A stretch of 47,928 nucleotides of DNA from an uncultured Candidatus Saccharibacteria bacterium (GTDB lineage Bacteria; Patescibacteriota; Saccharimonadia; Saccharimonadales; Saccharimonadaceae): NCBI GenBank assembly GCA_947425085.1, contig CANDYV010000003.1, positions 1-47,928 on the forward strand, given 5' to 3'. The notes below the pieces were generated by a model. That model was not told the DNA's origin. It made no database searches and saw nothing but the letters and a program-made list of their open reading frames with translations. Below, in pieces: positions 40,583 to 47,461 of the stretch. The position numbers and the translations under genes were made by a program. Numbering within the stretch: the stretch's first letter is position 1; each line of letters opens with the position of its first letter.

Positions 40583-41959
40583 GTGAGTTTGAAGGCGATT
40601 GTGGAGAAGATTCCGTTTTATGATAGTTTGGTGTTGCCGTTGCACTGGGGGCAGGCGGTGGTGGCGGGGGCAAAGAATGGTTGGCCGGGTAAGAAGATGC
40701 GGGTGATCGCGGTGACGGGGACGAATGGCAAGACGACGACTTGTTTTATGATTTGGAAGATGTTGAATGAGGCGGGACATAAGACTGGACTGCTGACGAC
40801 GGTGGCTTGGGGCGGGGTGAACGGGGATGAGAATGACATCGTTGGGGTTTCTGCTGGGTCGGGGGCTGAGGGGATGGATGCGCTGAGGATGCATAAACAG
40901 TTTGAGCATATGACGACGGAGCGGGTTGGGGTGTTGAACGAGCGGATGAAGGCGATTTATGAGGCGGGGGCGGAGTTTTTGGTATTAGAGACGACGTCGC
41001 ATGCGCTGGTGCAGTTCCGGACGCTGGGGGTGCCGGTCGAGGTTGCGGTGTTTACGAATATTACGCATGAGCACTTGGATTATCATAAGACGTTTGAGAA
41101 ATATCGGGCGGCGAAGATGAAATTGTTCAAAAAGGCTCGATTCGGGGTGGTGAATGCGGACGATCCGAATGCAGAATGGTTTTCTGGGGTGGTTGCTGCG
41201 CGGAAAAATTATGCGGAAGGTGATATATTTACTTACGGAATCGAGCAGGGTAGGTTTGTGGCGACAGAGGTGGAGTTGGATGCGTCTGGGGTGAAATATT
41301 CGTGTCATGATATGGAGGGCGAGAAGGCGGATTTGGCGGTCGAGACGCAGATCCCGGGGAAATTTAACGTCTATAATTCCCTGGCGGCGGTGTGCGTGGG
41401 GCGGAGAGTGGGGCTCGAGGACGCGGAAATTGCGCGGGGGATTCGGTCGTTATCTTCGGTTGAGGGGCGGATGACGCGGATTCGGGAGGGGCAAGATTTT
41501 GAAGTGATTGTGGACTATGCGCATGCGCCAGACGCGCTGGAGAAGGTTTTCGAGTCGGTCGGCCATGCGGTCGACAAGGGGCGGAGAATTATTTCGGTGC
41601 ATGGGGGCGCGGGGCGGCGCGACCCGTCGACGCGGGCGATTCGAGGGGAGATTCTGGGGCGGGAGAGCGATGTCGTGATTATTACGGAAGATGATTCGCG
41701 GGATGAGGACCCGAAGGAGATTGCGGCGATGTTCGTCGAGGGGGCAGAGAAGGCGGGCAAGAAGCTGGGGGAAGATTTGATTGTGGAACTCGACCGAGAG
41801 GTGGCGATTCGGAAAGCGCTCGAGATGGCTTCCGGGGGAGATTTGGTGCTGCTGCTCGGGAAGGGACATGAGAAGACGATTCTCAGGGCGGATGGGCCGC
41901 ATGAGTTTGAGGATATTAAGGTTGCGCAGAAGATTTTGCGGGGCTTAAAGGAGAAATAG
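40583..41959 (+). CDS. murE: UDP-MurNAc-tripeptide synthetase (MurE-type Mur ligase), short N-terminus
   Basis: MurE adds the third amino acid to UDP-MurNAc-dipeptide. The ATP loop TGTNGKTTT, FTNITHEHLDYH, the carbamylated-lysine region YRAAKMKLF, DYAHAPDALEKVF and LLGKGHEKT are all present, so central and C-terminal domains are intact (458 aa). Only about 45 residues precede the ATP loop; MurE normally has ~105, including the UDP-MurNAc-binding domain. The amino-acid selectivity motif reads DDSR instead of DNPR (diaminopimelate type), keeping the Arg. The start at 40583 (GTG) has GAGG 5 nt upstream; a GTG at 40568 adds five residues. The third residue added cannot be decided from sequence. 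Confidence 0.88.
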   Translation: MSLKAIVEKIPFYDSLVLPLHWGQAVVAGAKNGWPGKKMRVIAVTGTNGKTTTCFMIWKMLNEAGHKTGLLTTVAWGGVNGDENDIVGVSAGSGAEGMDALRMHKQFEHMTTERVGVLNERMKAIYEAGAEFLVLETTSHALVQFRTLGVPVEVAVFTNITHEHLDYHKTFEKYRAAKMKLFKKARFGVVNADDPNAEWFSGVVAARKNYAEGDIFTYGIEQGRFVATEVELDASGVKYSCHDMEGEKADLAVETQIPGKFNVYNSLAAVCVGRRVGLEDAEIARGIRSLSSVEGRMTRIREGQDFEVIVDYAHAPDALEKVFESVGHAVDKGRRIISVHGGAGRRDPSTRAIRGEILGRESDVVIITEDDSRDEDPKEIAAMFVEGAEKAGKKLGEDLIVELDREVAIRKALEMASGGDLVLLLGKGHEKTILRADGPHEFEDIKVAQKILRGLKEK

Positions 41960-42034
41960 AGGGGATTGAGTGTAGTTTGTGTGCCTGGTGTGCGGACAGT
42001 AGGCACACAAGATAGGATGTGTTGGTGTAAAAAA

Positions 42035-42061
42035 AGAAGCTCCCGCAGAGGGAGCTTCTTG
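42035..42061. terminator. Terminator of the TM2 gene
   Basis: AAGAAGCTCCC and GGGAGCTTCTT form an 11-bp stem around GCAGA. On the minus strand a T-rich run follows. Confidence 0.85.
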
Positions 42062-42075
42062 GGGTTGAAGCGAGA

Positions 42076-42630
42076 TTAGGCTTCTTTCTTGTCGTCCTTT
42101 TTGTCGGATTTGGCAGCTTTGTCTTCGGAAACTTCTTTGACTTCGGTGTTGGCGGCTGGGGTGGCAGGAGCGGCTGGTTGAGCTGGCTGGGCTGGTTGAG
42201 CGTAAGCGACAGGAGCGGCGACAGTGTAGCCTTTGGCAGCGAGGGCGGCGTCACCCTGGACGAGGATGATGATACCTTCGACGAAGCCCCAGATGCCGCT
42301 ACCCATGATAGCGATGTAAGAGAGGAACATGAGGAAGCCGAAGAAGAAGCCCATGAATGGGACTTTGGCGGTGAGGGCGACCATGACGGCGGAAAGCATG
42401 ATAAGAATGAAGCCGCCACCGGTCAAAGCGACGTGGATGAGGCCTTTCTTTTTCTCGCCGAGGTACCAGTTGTGGGCGCCGAAAGCACCGAGGAAGATAC
42501 CGAGGAGACCAGCGGCGACGGAGGATTTGATGCCGGTCGGGATGGTGTTCTGGAAGGCGGGGTTGTTCAGCGGGTTGGCGCTGGAAGCGTTAGCGTTTGG
42601 GGTGGTATTTGGATTGGCGTTTGGGTCCAT
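42076..42630 (-). CDS. TM2-domain membrane protein
   Basis: A 184-aa protein. The N-terminus is Asn/Pro-rich (1-35). The TM2 domain follows with KSSVAAGLLGIFLGAFGAHN and WYLGEKKKGLIHVAL, the characteristic two-helix motif with a short polar turn. Another hydrophobic pair sits at ~85-125. An Ala/Pro-rich segment and a strongly charged Lys/Asp tail (KSDKKDDKKEA) end it. TM2 proteins are widespread and mostly uncharacterised. The ribosome-binding site AGGAGAT is near the ATG. Confidence 0.85.
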   Translation of the reverse strand: MDPNANPNTTPNANASSANPLNNPAFQNTIPTGIKSSVAAGLLGIFLGAFGAHNWYLGEKKKGLIHVALTGGGFILIMLSAVMVALTAKVPFMGFFFGFLMFLSYIAIMGSGIWGFVEGIIILVQGDAALAAKGYTVAAPVAYAQPAQPAQPAAPATPAANTEVKEVSEDKAAKSDKKDDKKEA

Positions 42631-42789
42631 AAGATCTCCTTAGTAATATAATAATTAGTTTGATTATAGCGGGATTTGGCAGGAAAAGCAAGGGCTAGGG
42701 TTTAGGGATTGGCTGCGCGAGGCGGAGACGGTTCTGTGGCTGAGTCCGGCGATGCGGGGGGTTGGTTTTGGAAGCCGGGAGGAATGTGG

Positions 42790-42795
42790 TATAAT
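42790..42795 (+). promoter_or_regulatory. -10 box deciding the tsaD start
   Basis: TATAAT ends 6 nt before the ATG at 42802; TTTGGA at 42767-42772 is a weak -35 at 17 bp. This rules out longer in-frame N-terminal extensions. Confidence 0.65.
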
Positions 42796-42801
42796 ATAGG
42801 G

Positions 42802-43860
42802 ATGAAGATATTGGCGATTGAGAGTTCGTGCGACGAGACGGCGGCGGCGGTGATTGAGGATGGGGTGAAGATTTTGAGCAATGTGGTGGTGTCGCAGGTG
42901 GATATTTTTGCGAAATATGGCGGGGTGATTCCAGAGGTGGCGGCGAGGTCGCATTTGGAGGCGATTTTGCCGGTCGTCGAGAAGGCGCTAGAGGATGTGG
43001 GGCTGACGAAGGAGGAGATTGACGCGATAGCGGTGACGCATACGCCGGGGCTGATGGGTTCGTTGTTGATCGGAACGCTGACGGCGCGGATGTTGGCGAT
43101 CCTCTGGGGAAAGCCGCTTTATGCGACGCATCATCTGAAAAGTCATATTTACGCGAATTGGCTTTCGACGGGCGAGACGCCGGAGTTTCCGCTGCTTTCG
43201 CTGGTGATTTCCGGGGGACACACGCAGATTATTTATATGCGGGAGCATAATATTTTTGAGATTATTGGGACGACACGGGATGATGCGATCGGGGAATGTT
43301 TTGATAAGGTGGCGAAGATTTTGGGTCTTCCCTATCCGGGCGGGCCGTCGATTGCGAAGGCGGCGCTCGAGGGGGATGCTTCGAGGTATAAATTGCCACA
43401 TCCGAAGGTTGAGGGGCTAGATTTCTCGTTCTCGGGGTTGAAAACGGCGGTGCTTCGGGCGGTACAGGCGGAATTGGGGCTGCCGATTACGACGCCATCG
43501 TATGAGCTGAAGGAGTATCTTTCGGAGCAGCAGAGGGCGGATTTTGCGGCGTCGTTTCAGGCGACGGCGTGCGATATTTTGATTGATAAGCTGAAAATGG
43601 CGGTTCTGGCGCATCCAGAGGCTAAATCGCTTGTGTTTGCGGGAGGGGTGAGTGCGAACCAGGTCCTGCGCGAGAAGGCCCTAAAAACGCTTCAGAACGG
43701 CCCAGACGGGGCGTTTAGGAAGGTATATTTCCCTGCTCCGCGGCTGGCGGGGGACAATGGGGCGATGGTCGGGGCGGCGGCGTATTTTGAGGTGATTTCT
43801 GGGGTGGAGCCGACTGATCCGTATGCGCTGTCGATTGCACCGAGGACGGCGATTGGCTGA
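42802..43860 (+). CDS. tsaD: tRNA N6-threonylcarbamoyladenosine transferase TsaD
   Basis: TsaD transfers threonylcarbamoyl to A37 of ANN-decoding tRNAs, with TsaB and TsaE. The 352-aa protein starts MKILAIESSCDETAAAV, the family signature. It contains the metal-binding HHLKSHIYA (HxxxH), SLVISGGHTQIIY and the late FAGGVSANQVLRE, and ends with APRLAGDNGAMVG. The leaderless promoter fixes the start at 42802. It is followed after ~60 nt by a separate transcription unit. Confidence 0.97.
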   Translation: MKILAIESSCDETAAAVIEDGVKILSNVVVSQVDIFAKYGGVIPEVAARSHLEAILPVVEKALEDVGLTKEEIDAIAVTHTPGLMGSLLIGTLTARMLAILWGKPLYATHHLKSHIYANWLSTGETPEFPLLSLVISGGHTQIIYMREHNIFEIIGTTRDDAIGECFDKVAKILGLPYPGGPSIAKAALEGDASRYKLPHPKVEGLDFSFSGLKTAVLRAVQAELGLPITTPSYELKEYLSEQQRADFAASFQATACDILIDKLKMAVLAHPEAKSLVFAGGVSANQVLREKALKTLQNGPDGAFRKVYFPAPRLAGDNGAMVGAAAYFEVISGVEPTDPYALSIAPRTAIG

Positions 43861-43886
43861 TCTAGTTGTGATTTTTACAATAGGGG

Positions 43887-43915
43887 TTGTCGAGATGGGA
43901 AGTATTTGATAGAAT
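43887..43915 (+). promoter_or_regulatory. Promoter TTGTCG-N17-TAGAAT of the structured RNA unit
   Basis: TTGTCG (43887-43892) and TAGAAT (43910-43915) are separated by exactly 17 bp. An ATG lies 6 nt downstream at 43922, the same geometry as the leaderless genes. Confidence 0.65.
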
Positions 43916-43921
43916 GGGAAC

Positions 43922-43969
43922 ATGTTCTTTTCACCAGAGGTCAGGGTTCGGACGTCCTGTTCGCTCTGA
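43922..43969 (+). CDS. Candidate 15-aa leaderless leader peptide
   Basis: The ATG at 43922 lies exactly 6 nt after the -10 box and opens 15 codons (MFFSPEVRVRTSCSL) before TGA. It lies at the 5' end of the putative structured RNA and overlaps a hairpin (43935-43968). It may be a genuine leader peptide or chance. Confidence 0.3.
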   Translation: MFFSPEVRVRTSCSL

Positions 43970-44081
43970 TGTCTGATGATGGGCATGTGTCGCCGGCAAA
44001 AGTCTGCGGTTCGGGTATGTTAACTTGACTAATGCAAGTGGGTTGAGAGCTGATGCTCTCGCTGTCTGAATTTAGTTGAGG

Positions 44082-44291
44082 ATGCGTGAATGCGACTTAC
44101 CGTTATCCGTGGATGGCGAGTTCCTTGTGAGAATAGATTGGAAAGGAGATGAGTTGTTCTGCGAGTCTATGCTTGTCAGAGCCTCAAGGATCGGGTTAAG
44201 GATAATCCGATCAGGGCGCCCTCTGGGTGAGTTTTTGGCCGGAAGGCCAGGTTTTCGAAACTCAGAAAGGAATACCGCAAATGAGACGTAG
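44082..44291 (+). CDS. Candidate 69-aa hypothetical protein inside the structured unit
   Basis: A soluble, mixed-charge 69-residue ORF (MRECDLPLSVDGEF start; ends RNTANET) with codons such as TTA, AGG, ATC and GTC that are unlike the GCG/GGG/GAG-rich genes around it. A TTG two codons upstream is an alternative start. It overlaps the next ORF by 11 nt. The DNA is also strongly folded, so coding status is uncertain. No family recognised. Confidence 0.3.
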   Translation: MRECDLPLSVDGEFLVRIDWKGDELFCESMLVRASRIGLRIIRSGRPLGEFLAGRPGFRNSERNTANET

Positions 44292-44532
44292 GCACAACCT
44301 TATGCGCTTCTTGGCGATGTTGGTGGTATTGACCCTCTGTGTTGCGTTACCTCGAGTAGTGCTTATGCCGTCGAATGTTGTCTTGCCAAGCGCATCATCC
44401 GTCGTTGAACCAGTAAAGGTTACGCCTTGCGAAAGAAGGGGCAGTTGTTTCTTGCCTCGGGCTGCGCAATGCAACCTCTACGCGTTCAACGCAAATGACC
44501 AGAGTTTGACTGTACGTAGGGCGGCCGCGTGA
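44281..44532 (+). CDS. Candidate small secreted Cys-containing protein
   Basis: An 83-aa ORF with a clear signal-peptide-like N-terminus (MRRRHNLMRFLAMLVVLTLC) and a short mature part containing three cysteines (TPCERRGSC, AAQCNLY). AAAGGA lies 9 nt before the ATG. The mature peptide would be ~45 residues, basic, and could be a bacteriocin-like or surface peptide. It lies inside the putative structured RNA, and the C-terminal codons overlap a GCGGCCGC palindrome. Either the ORF or the RNA may be the selected feature. Confidence 0.4.
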   Translation: MRRRHNLMRFLAMLVVLTLCVALPRVVLMPSNVVLPSASSVVEPVKVTPCERRGSCFLPRAAQCNLYAFNANDQSLTVRRAAA

Positions 44533-44765
44533 GCGTCGCCTCGCCGAGGCAACAGGGTGTTGTATGGCGAAAGACAAAATCGAACTCGACAATGACTGAA
44601 GAATCTGCGGACCTGGGCTGCCCGAGGGGCGGGCGGCCCAGGATTGATCGATTTGCACATGTTTGGTCGGAACTCGGATAGGGAGCCCGAATTCCGACGG
44701 TAAGAGACGTCACTTTGTATTTTTTCAAACCTTTCTCTTTCTTTCTCGTCGCGGGTGCGACAATA

Positions 44766-44798
44766 GCCTCGACTGGCTTCGGCTGGTTGGGGCTTTTT
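44766..44798 (+). terminator. Strong intrinsic terminator with UUCG tetraloop
   Basis: GCCTCGACTGGC-TTCG-GCTGGTTGGGGC forms a 12-bp stem (four G-U pairs) directly followed by TTTTTC. Confidence 0.8.
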
Positions 44799-44968
44799 CA
44801 TGCTTTGGATTTGCGGGGTTTTGTGTGGGTGCGGGATGTTGCGCTGTTGGGTGGTGGTTCTATGATTTATGATGGTTTGTGGCTTTGCACGGCAGCTTTG
44901 TAACTTTGCGGTTTTGCGTGAGGGCGGGGGATTGGTGGTATAATAGAGGAAATAATTGCGAGGAAAAT
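44799..44968. other. Spacer with the FemAB-like gene promoter
   Basis: A G/T-rich stretch without a convincing ORF. TATAAT at 44939-44944 is the -10 for the next gene, giving a ~18-nt leader that contains GAGG. Confidence 0.6.
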
Positions 44969-46030
44969 ATGAGCGAGGAGTCTCAGGAGGTGGTTGCAGT
45001 GCGCGCTGCGGGGGCGGTGCACGGGCATTTTTTGCAGTCGGATGAGTGGGGGCGGTATGAGCAGACGGAGGGACGTTCGACTTTGTGCGTGGAGGGTGAG
45101 GGGTTCCGGGCGCTGGCGGTGGTACATGAGACGGCGCTTGGGAAATATCTTTTTTGTCCGTATGGGCCGGTGCTTTGGGAGGTCGATAGGCATGATTTGA
45201 AATGGTCGCTTGAACGGGCGCTTGATTCCCTGGCGGACGTTGCGAAGAAGGAGAAGGCGATTTTTGTGCGGGTGGAGCCGACGGCGCCTTTTGCTGCGAA
45301 AGAGATGGAGGGGCTAGGGTTGGTGGCTTCGCATGAATTAGACCCAGCACATACTTTAACAATGGATTTGACTGTTGGTCAAGAAAGTTTGCTTGGTGGG
45401 ATGGAGAAGCGGAAGGTGCGGTATTGGCGGAACTCGGCGAAGCGGGGGTTCACGATGCGGCAGACGCAGAATCCGGAGGAGATTGGGCTGTTGACTGGGT
45501 TGCTGGAAAAATTGGGGGAGCGGGATCATTTCAATCCGCAGGATGAGGGGCATCTTAAGCGGCAGCTAGAGGCGGGGTTTGCAACGCTATATGTATTGGA
45601 GGCGCCGAAGGATTTCGGGGCAGAGGCAGAGGGGACTCAGGGCGCTGAGTTGGAGGCTGATAAGGTCGGTTCGGGTGATGAGGAGAAGAGGGTGGTCGCG
45701 GCGGCGTTGATTTATGATTATGACGGGGTGAGGTATTATGCGCACGCGGCGGCGGATGAGGCGCTGATGAAGTATGCGCCGGGGTCGATTGTGCTGATTC
45801 AGATGATTTTGGATGCTTCCCTGGCGGGGATGCGGGAATTTGATTTTTGGGGGATGACGACGTCGGAGGATCCGAAGCATCCGTGGTATGGGTTTACGCA
45901 GTATAAGAAGTCGTTTGGCGGGAAGCAGGTGGACTATGCGGGGACGTGGGATTTGCCGGTTTTGCGACGGAAATACCAGTTGTATCAGGGAGTGCGGGCG
46001 GTAAATCGGGTGATGCGGAAGAAGCGGTAG
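44969..46030 (+). CDS. FemAB/MurM-type peptidoglycan interpeptide-bridge aminoacyltransferase
   Basis: FemAB-family enzymes use aminoacyl-tRNA to add amino acids to the peptidoglycan stem peptide. The 353-aa protein has the twin GNAT-like layout. The first half includes GHFLQSDEWGRYEQTEG, the second half the family hallmark FDFWGMTTSEDPKHPWYGFT followed by QYKKSFGG. A 25-residue acidic insertion (~225-250) is unusual. The ATG at 44969 has GAGG 5 nt upstream and TATAAT 24 nt upstream. With MurE and LCP it belongs to the wall-building set. Which amino acid and tRNA it uses cannot be inferred. Confidence 0.88.
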   Translation: MSEESQEVVAVRAAGAVHGHFLQSDEWGRYEQTEGRSTLCVEGEGFRALAVVHETALGKYLFCPYGPVLWEVDRHDLKWSLERALDSLADVAKKEKAIFVRVEPTAPFAAKEMEGLGLVASHELDPAHTLTMDLTVGQESLLGGMEKRKVRYWRNSAKRGFTMRQTQNPEEIGLLTGLLEKLGERDHFNPQDEGHLKRQLEAGFATLYVLEAPKDFGAEAEGTQGAELEADKVGSGDEEKRVVAAALIYDYDGVRYYAHAAADEALMKYAPGSIVLIQMILDASLAGMREFDFWGMTTSEDPKHPWYGFTQYKKSFGGKQVDYAGTWDLPVLRRKYQLYQGVRAVNRVMRKKR

Positions 46031-46044
46031 GTTGGGGTTCTGTT

Positions 46045-46686
46045 TTGAGCGGGTCTGGATTGGCTGGACGGCCGAGTTTGACGGAGAAGATGAGCGCGGA
46101 AGAGTTTCGGAATTATTATTTTTTGAAGGAAGAGTTGGTGCGTTTTTGTCGGGAGAAAGGGTTGCCGACGGGTGGCTCGAAATCGGAATTAACAGAGAGA
46201 GCGGCGAGGTTTTTGAGCGGTTCGGCGGTTGTTGAGAATGATGACGACTTTGCGGAACCTGAGGTTTCTTTAGGCAGAGAGAAGGTGAGGCGCAGGGTAG
46301 CGAACAGTAATGAAGTCTTGAGCGAGGAGAGTGTAATTGAAGAAGGGTTTATCTGTTCCGAGCGGCATCGAGCGTTTTTTCAAGAGAAGATTGGGGCGGG
46401 ATTTCGGTTTGTGGTTCCCTTCCAGAGGTGGCTGAAGGCGAATGCGGGGCGGACATATGGGGAGGCGATTGAGGCATATCGGGAGATTATGAGGAAGAAG
46501 TCACGGGGTGATGTCACGGAGGAGATTGGGCCGCAGTTTGAGTATAACCGGTATGTGCGGGATTTTTTCGCGGATAACAGGGGCCAGTATGAGCTTCAGG
46601 AAGCGGTTATGTGCTGGAAATATAAGCGAGATTTACCCGGACATAACAGATACGAGCGGGCGGACTTGAAGGCGCTTGAAGCTTAA
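46045..46686 (+). CDS. SAP-domain and DUF6434 protein
   Basis: This protein of ~213 aa starts with a SAP-like helix-turn-helix region: RPSLTEKMSAEEFRNYYFLK, then EELVRFCREKGLPTGGSKSE. SAP domains bind DNA. A variable linker is followed by a DUF6434 domain with ICSERHRAFFQEKIGAGFRF, then QRWLKANAGRTYGEA and GPQFEYNRYVRDFFADN. The start is uncertain. A TTG at 46045 keeps the RPxL segment usual in this family; TTG 46060 and ATG 46090 are alternatives. It follows the FemAB-like gene by 14 nt and probably shares its transcript. Function unknown. Confidence 0.78.
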   Translation: MSGSGLAGRPSLTEKMSAEEFRNYYFLKEELVRFCREKGLPTGGSKSELTERAARFLSGSAVVENDDDFAEPEVSLGREKVRRRVANSNEVLSEESVIEEGFICSERHRAFFQEKIGAGFRFVVPFQRWLKANAGRTYGEAIEAYREIMRKKSRGDVTEEIGPQFEYNRYVRDFFADNRGQYELQEAVMCWKYKRDLPGHNRYERADLKALEA

Positions 46687-46722
46687 ATTAGCTATCTAGC
46701 AGTTCCCTGTTTTAGGATTGTT

Positions 46723-46746
46723 AATTCCCCTTGGTGGGGATTTTTT
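46723..46746 (+). terminator. Terminator after the SAP/DUF6434 gene
   Basis: AATTCCCC-TTGGT-GGGGATTTTTT: a short stem (CCCC/GGGG plus T-A) followed by T6. Confidence 0.65.
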
Positions 46747-46801
46747 GTTGGTTTTTGTCGGGGGAGTGTTGTGGGTTTAGGTGTTTTCTTTTGATTCGGT
46801 T

Positions 46802-47053
46802 CTATGGATTGGTTTTGGTATGGTTCGGTTTGGCAATAAAAAGGCATTTTCTGAGGTAATTTTGCGGATTTTCTGGATTTTGGTCCGGATTTTTTGTGCA
46901 AAAATACTCGTGAAAATGCTTGACTATCATTCCCTTTTCAACAAAATACCATAGACATTTTGACGCCAAAATGGTATAGAATAGCATAATTTTGCTTTGA
47001 TTTGAACGAAAATGATGTTTGTGTTTGCCTTCCGAACCACTATGTCCACTCAT
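46802..47053 (-). CDS. Candidate 83-aa small protein or gene remnant
   Basis: The ORF begins MSGHSGSEGKHKHHFRSNQS and ends NPDQNPENPQNYLRKCLF...HTKTNP. It is His/Lys/Asn-rich and resembles no family I know. Support comes from a minus-strand TATAAT (47072-47077) and a short leader filled by an inverted repeat. Against it are the odd composition and A/T-rich codons. It could be a degraded 5' end of a longer gene. Confidence 0.35.
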   Translation of the reverse strand: MSGHSGSEGKHKHHFRSNQSKIMLFYTILASKCLWYFVEKGMIVKHFHEYFCTKNPDQNPENPQNYLRKCLFIAKPNHTKTNP

Positions 47054-47077
47054 AAGTAATTCGTTACTTCCATTATA
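47054..47077 (-). promoter_or_regulatory. -10 box and inverted repeat AAGTAA-TTCG-TTACTT
   Basis: AAGTAA (47054-47059) and TTACTT (47064-47069) flank TTCG and fill the space between the minus-strand TATAAT (47072-47077) and the ATG at 47053. The repeat could be an operator or a hairpin in the leader. Confidence 0.45.
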
Positions 47078-47093
47078 GCGTGAGGGGAATGGG

Positions 47094-47387
47094 ATGTCAA
47101 TAGATTTGGTGCGAATTTTTCGCGCCAAAATTACAGGGGTGGAGGCGGATTTCGTGGATTTTGACAGGGAAGGAGAGTACGAGATATTTTGTGGGTTTTT
47201 CGTGGGATTTGCGAATTTTGGAGGATTGGCTGGAGGGGCAGGGAACGAGAGTTTTTGGAGTATCGTGGATACAATAGGGGTGAGGTGTGGGTTTTGTGCG
47301 CGCCGTTGTAATTTGGAAATGCGGACGAAATTAGAAAAGGAGTGCGGCGGGATTATTGGGGTGGGTTTTGAGCAGGGGTTGTTTTGA
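47094..47387 (+). CDS. Weak candidate 97-aa protein
   Basis: Starts MSIDLVRIFRAKITG, is Gly/Phe-rich, and has a cysteine cluster VRCGFCARRCNLEM near the C-terminus. GAGGGGA lies ~10 nt upstream. Codon choice is similar to real genes, but the sequence resembles nothing I know and could be chance. Confidence 0.3.
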   Translation: MSIDLVRIFRAKITGVEADFVDFDREGEYEIFCGFFVGFANFGGLAGGAGNESFWSIVDTIGVRCGFCARRCNLEMRTKLEKECGGIIGVGFEQGLF

Positions 47388-47452
47388 GGGTGTGATACTT
47401 GGGCAAGATTATTGGCAAAAAGTCAAGTCTAGGCAAAAGCGGGAATGGTTGG

Positions 47453-47458
47453 TATACT
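47453..47458 (+). promoter_or_regulatory. -10 box of the structured leader
   Basis: TATACT; transcription would start near 47465, in the first strand of the large stem. No convincing -35. Confidence 0.45.
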
Positions 47459-47461
47459 TGA

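Larger units (their letters stand above)
43922..44798 (+). ncRNA. Candidate large structured RNA transcription unit
   Basis: This ~0.88-kb unit has its own promoter and ends in an excellent terminator. Clear hairpins are: GAGAGC-TGAT-GCTCTC (44045-44060); a 10-bp stem with AGGA loop (44189-44212); TGGCC-GGAA-GGCCA with a GNRA loop (44236-44249) inside a 7-bp outer stem (44228-44234/44258-44264); GCCTC-GCC-GAGGC (44538-44550); a 13-bp stem (44612-44642); and an 11-bp stem with one mismatch (44666-44698). Base and codon choice differ from all neighbouring genes. It also contains two small overlapping ORFs, so a short-protein operon is the alternative. I could not match it to tmRNA, RNase P RNA or SRP RNA. 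Confidence 0.5.
46687..47461. other. Largely non-coding interval
   Basis: About 0.8 kb without a convincing long gene. It holds a terminator (46723-46746), an A/T-rich minus-strand ORF candidate with its own -10 (46802-47077), a weak plus-strand ORF candidate (47094-47387) and the promoter of the structured leader. Base composition at 46750-47060 is more A/T-rich than elsewhere. Confidence 0.6.

Noticed and set aside
42709-42801. 31-residue extension of TsaD
   Set aside because: It runs through the promoter, and the conserved family start MKILAIESSCDET begins at 42802.
44440-44701. tmRNA with a tag ending ...RRAAA and a stop codon
   Set aside because: The sequence ANDQSLTVRRAAA-stop looks tag-like, but there is no tRNA-like acceptor, no T-loop GTTCGANTC and no 5' half; the end does not encode CCA.
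43922-44701. RNase P RNA or SRP RNA
   Set aside because: The RNase P core motifs (GAGGAAAGTCC, ACAGAA...CCGGCTTA) and the SRP loop (GGTCAGGNCCGGAAGGAAGCAGCC) are absent; the GGTCAGGGTTCGGA at 43940 is only a superficial resemblance.
44663-44903. Short ORFs after the structured unit
   Set aside because: They cross the hairpin and the intrinsic terminator, have no ribosome-binding site and read as Cys/Trp/Phe-rich noise.
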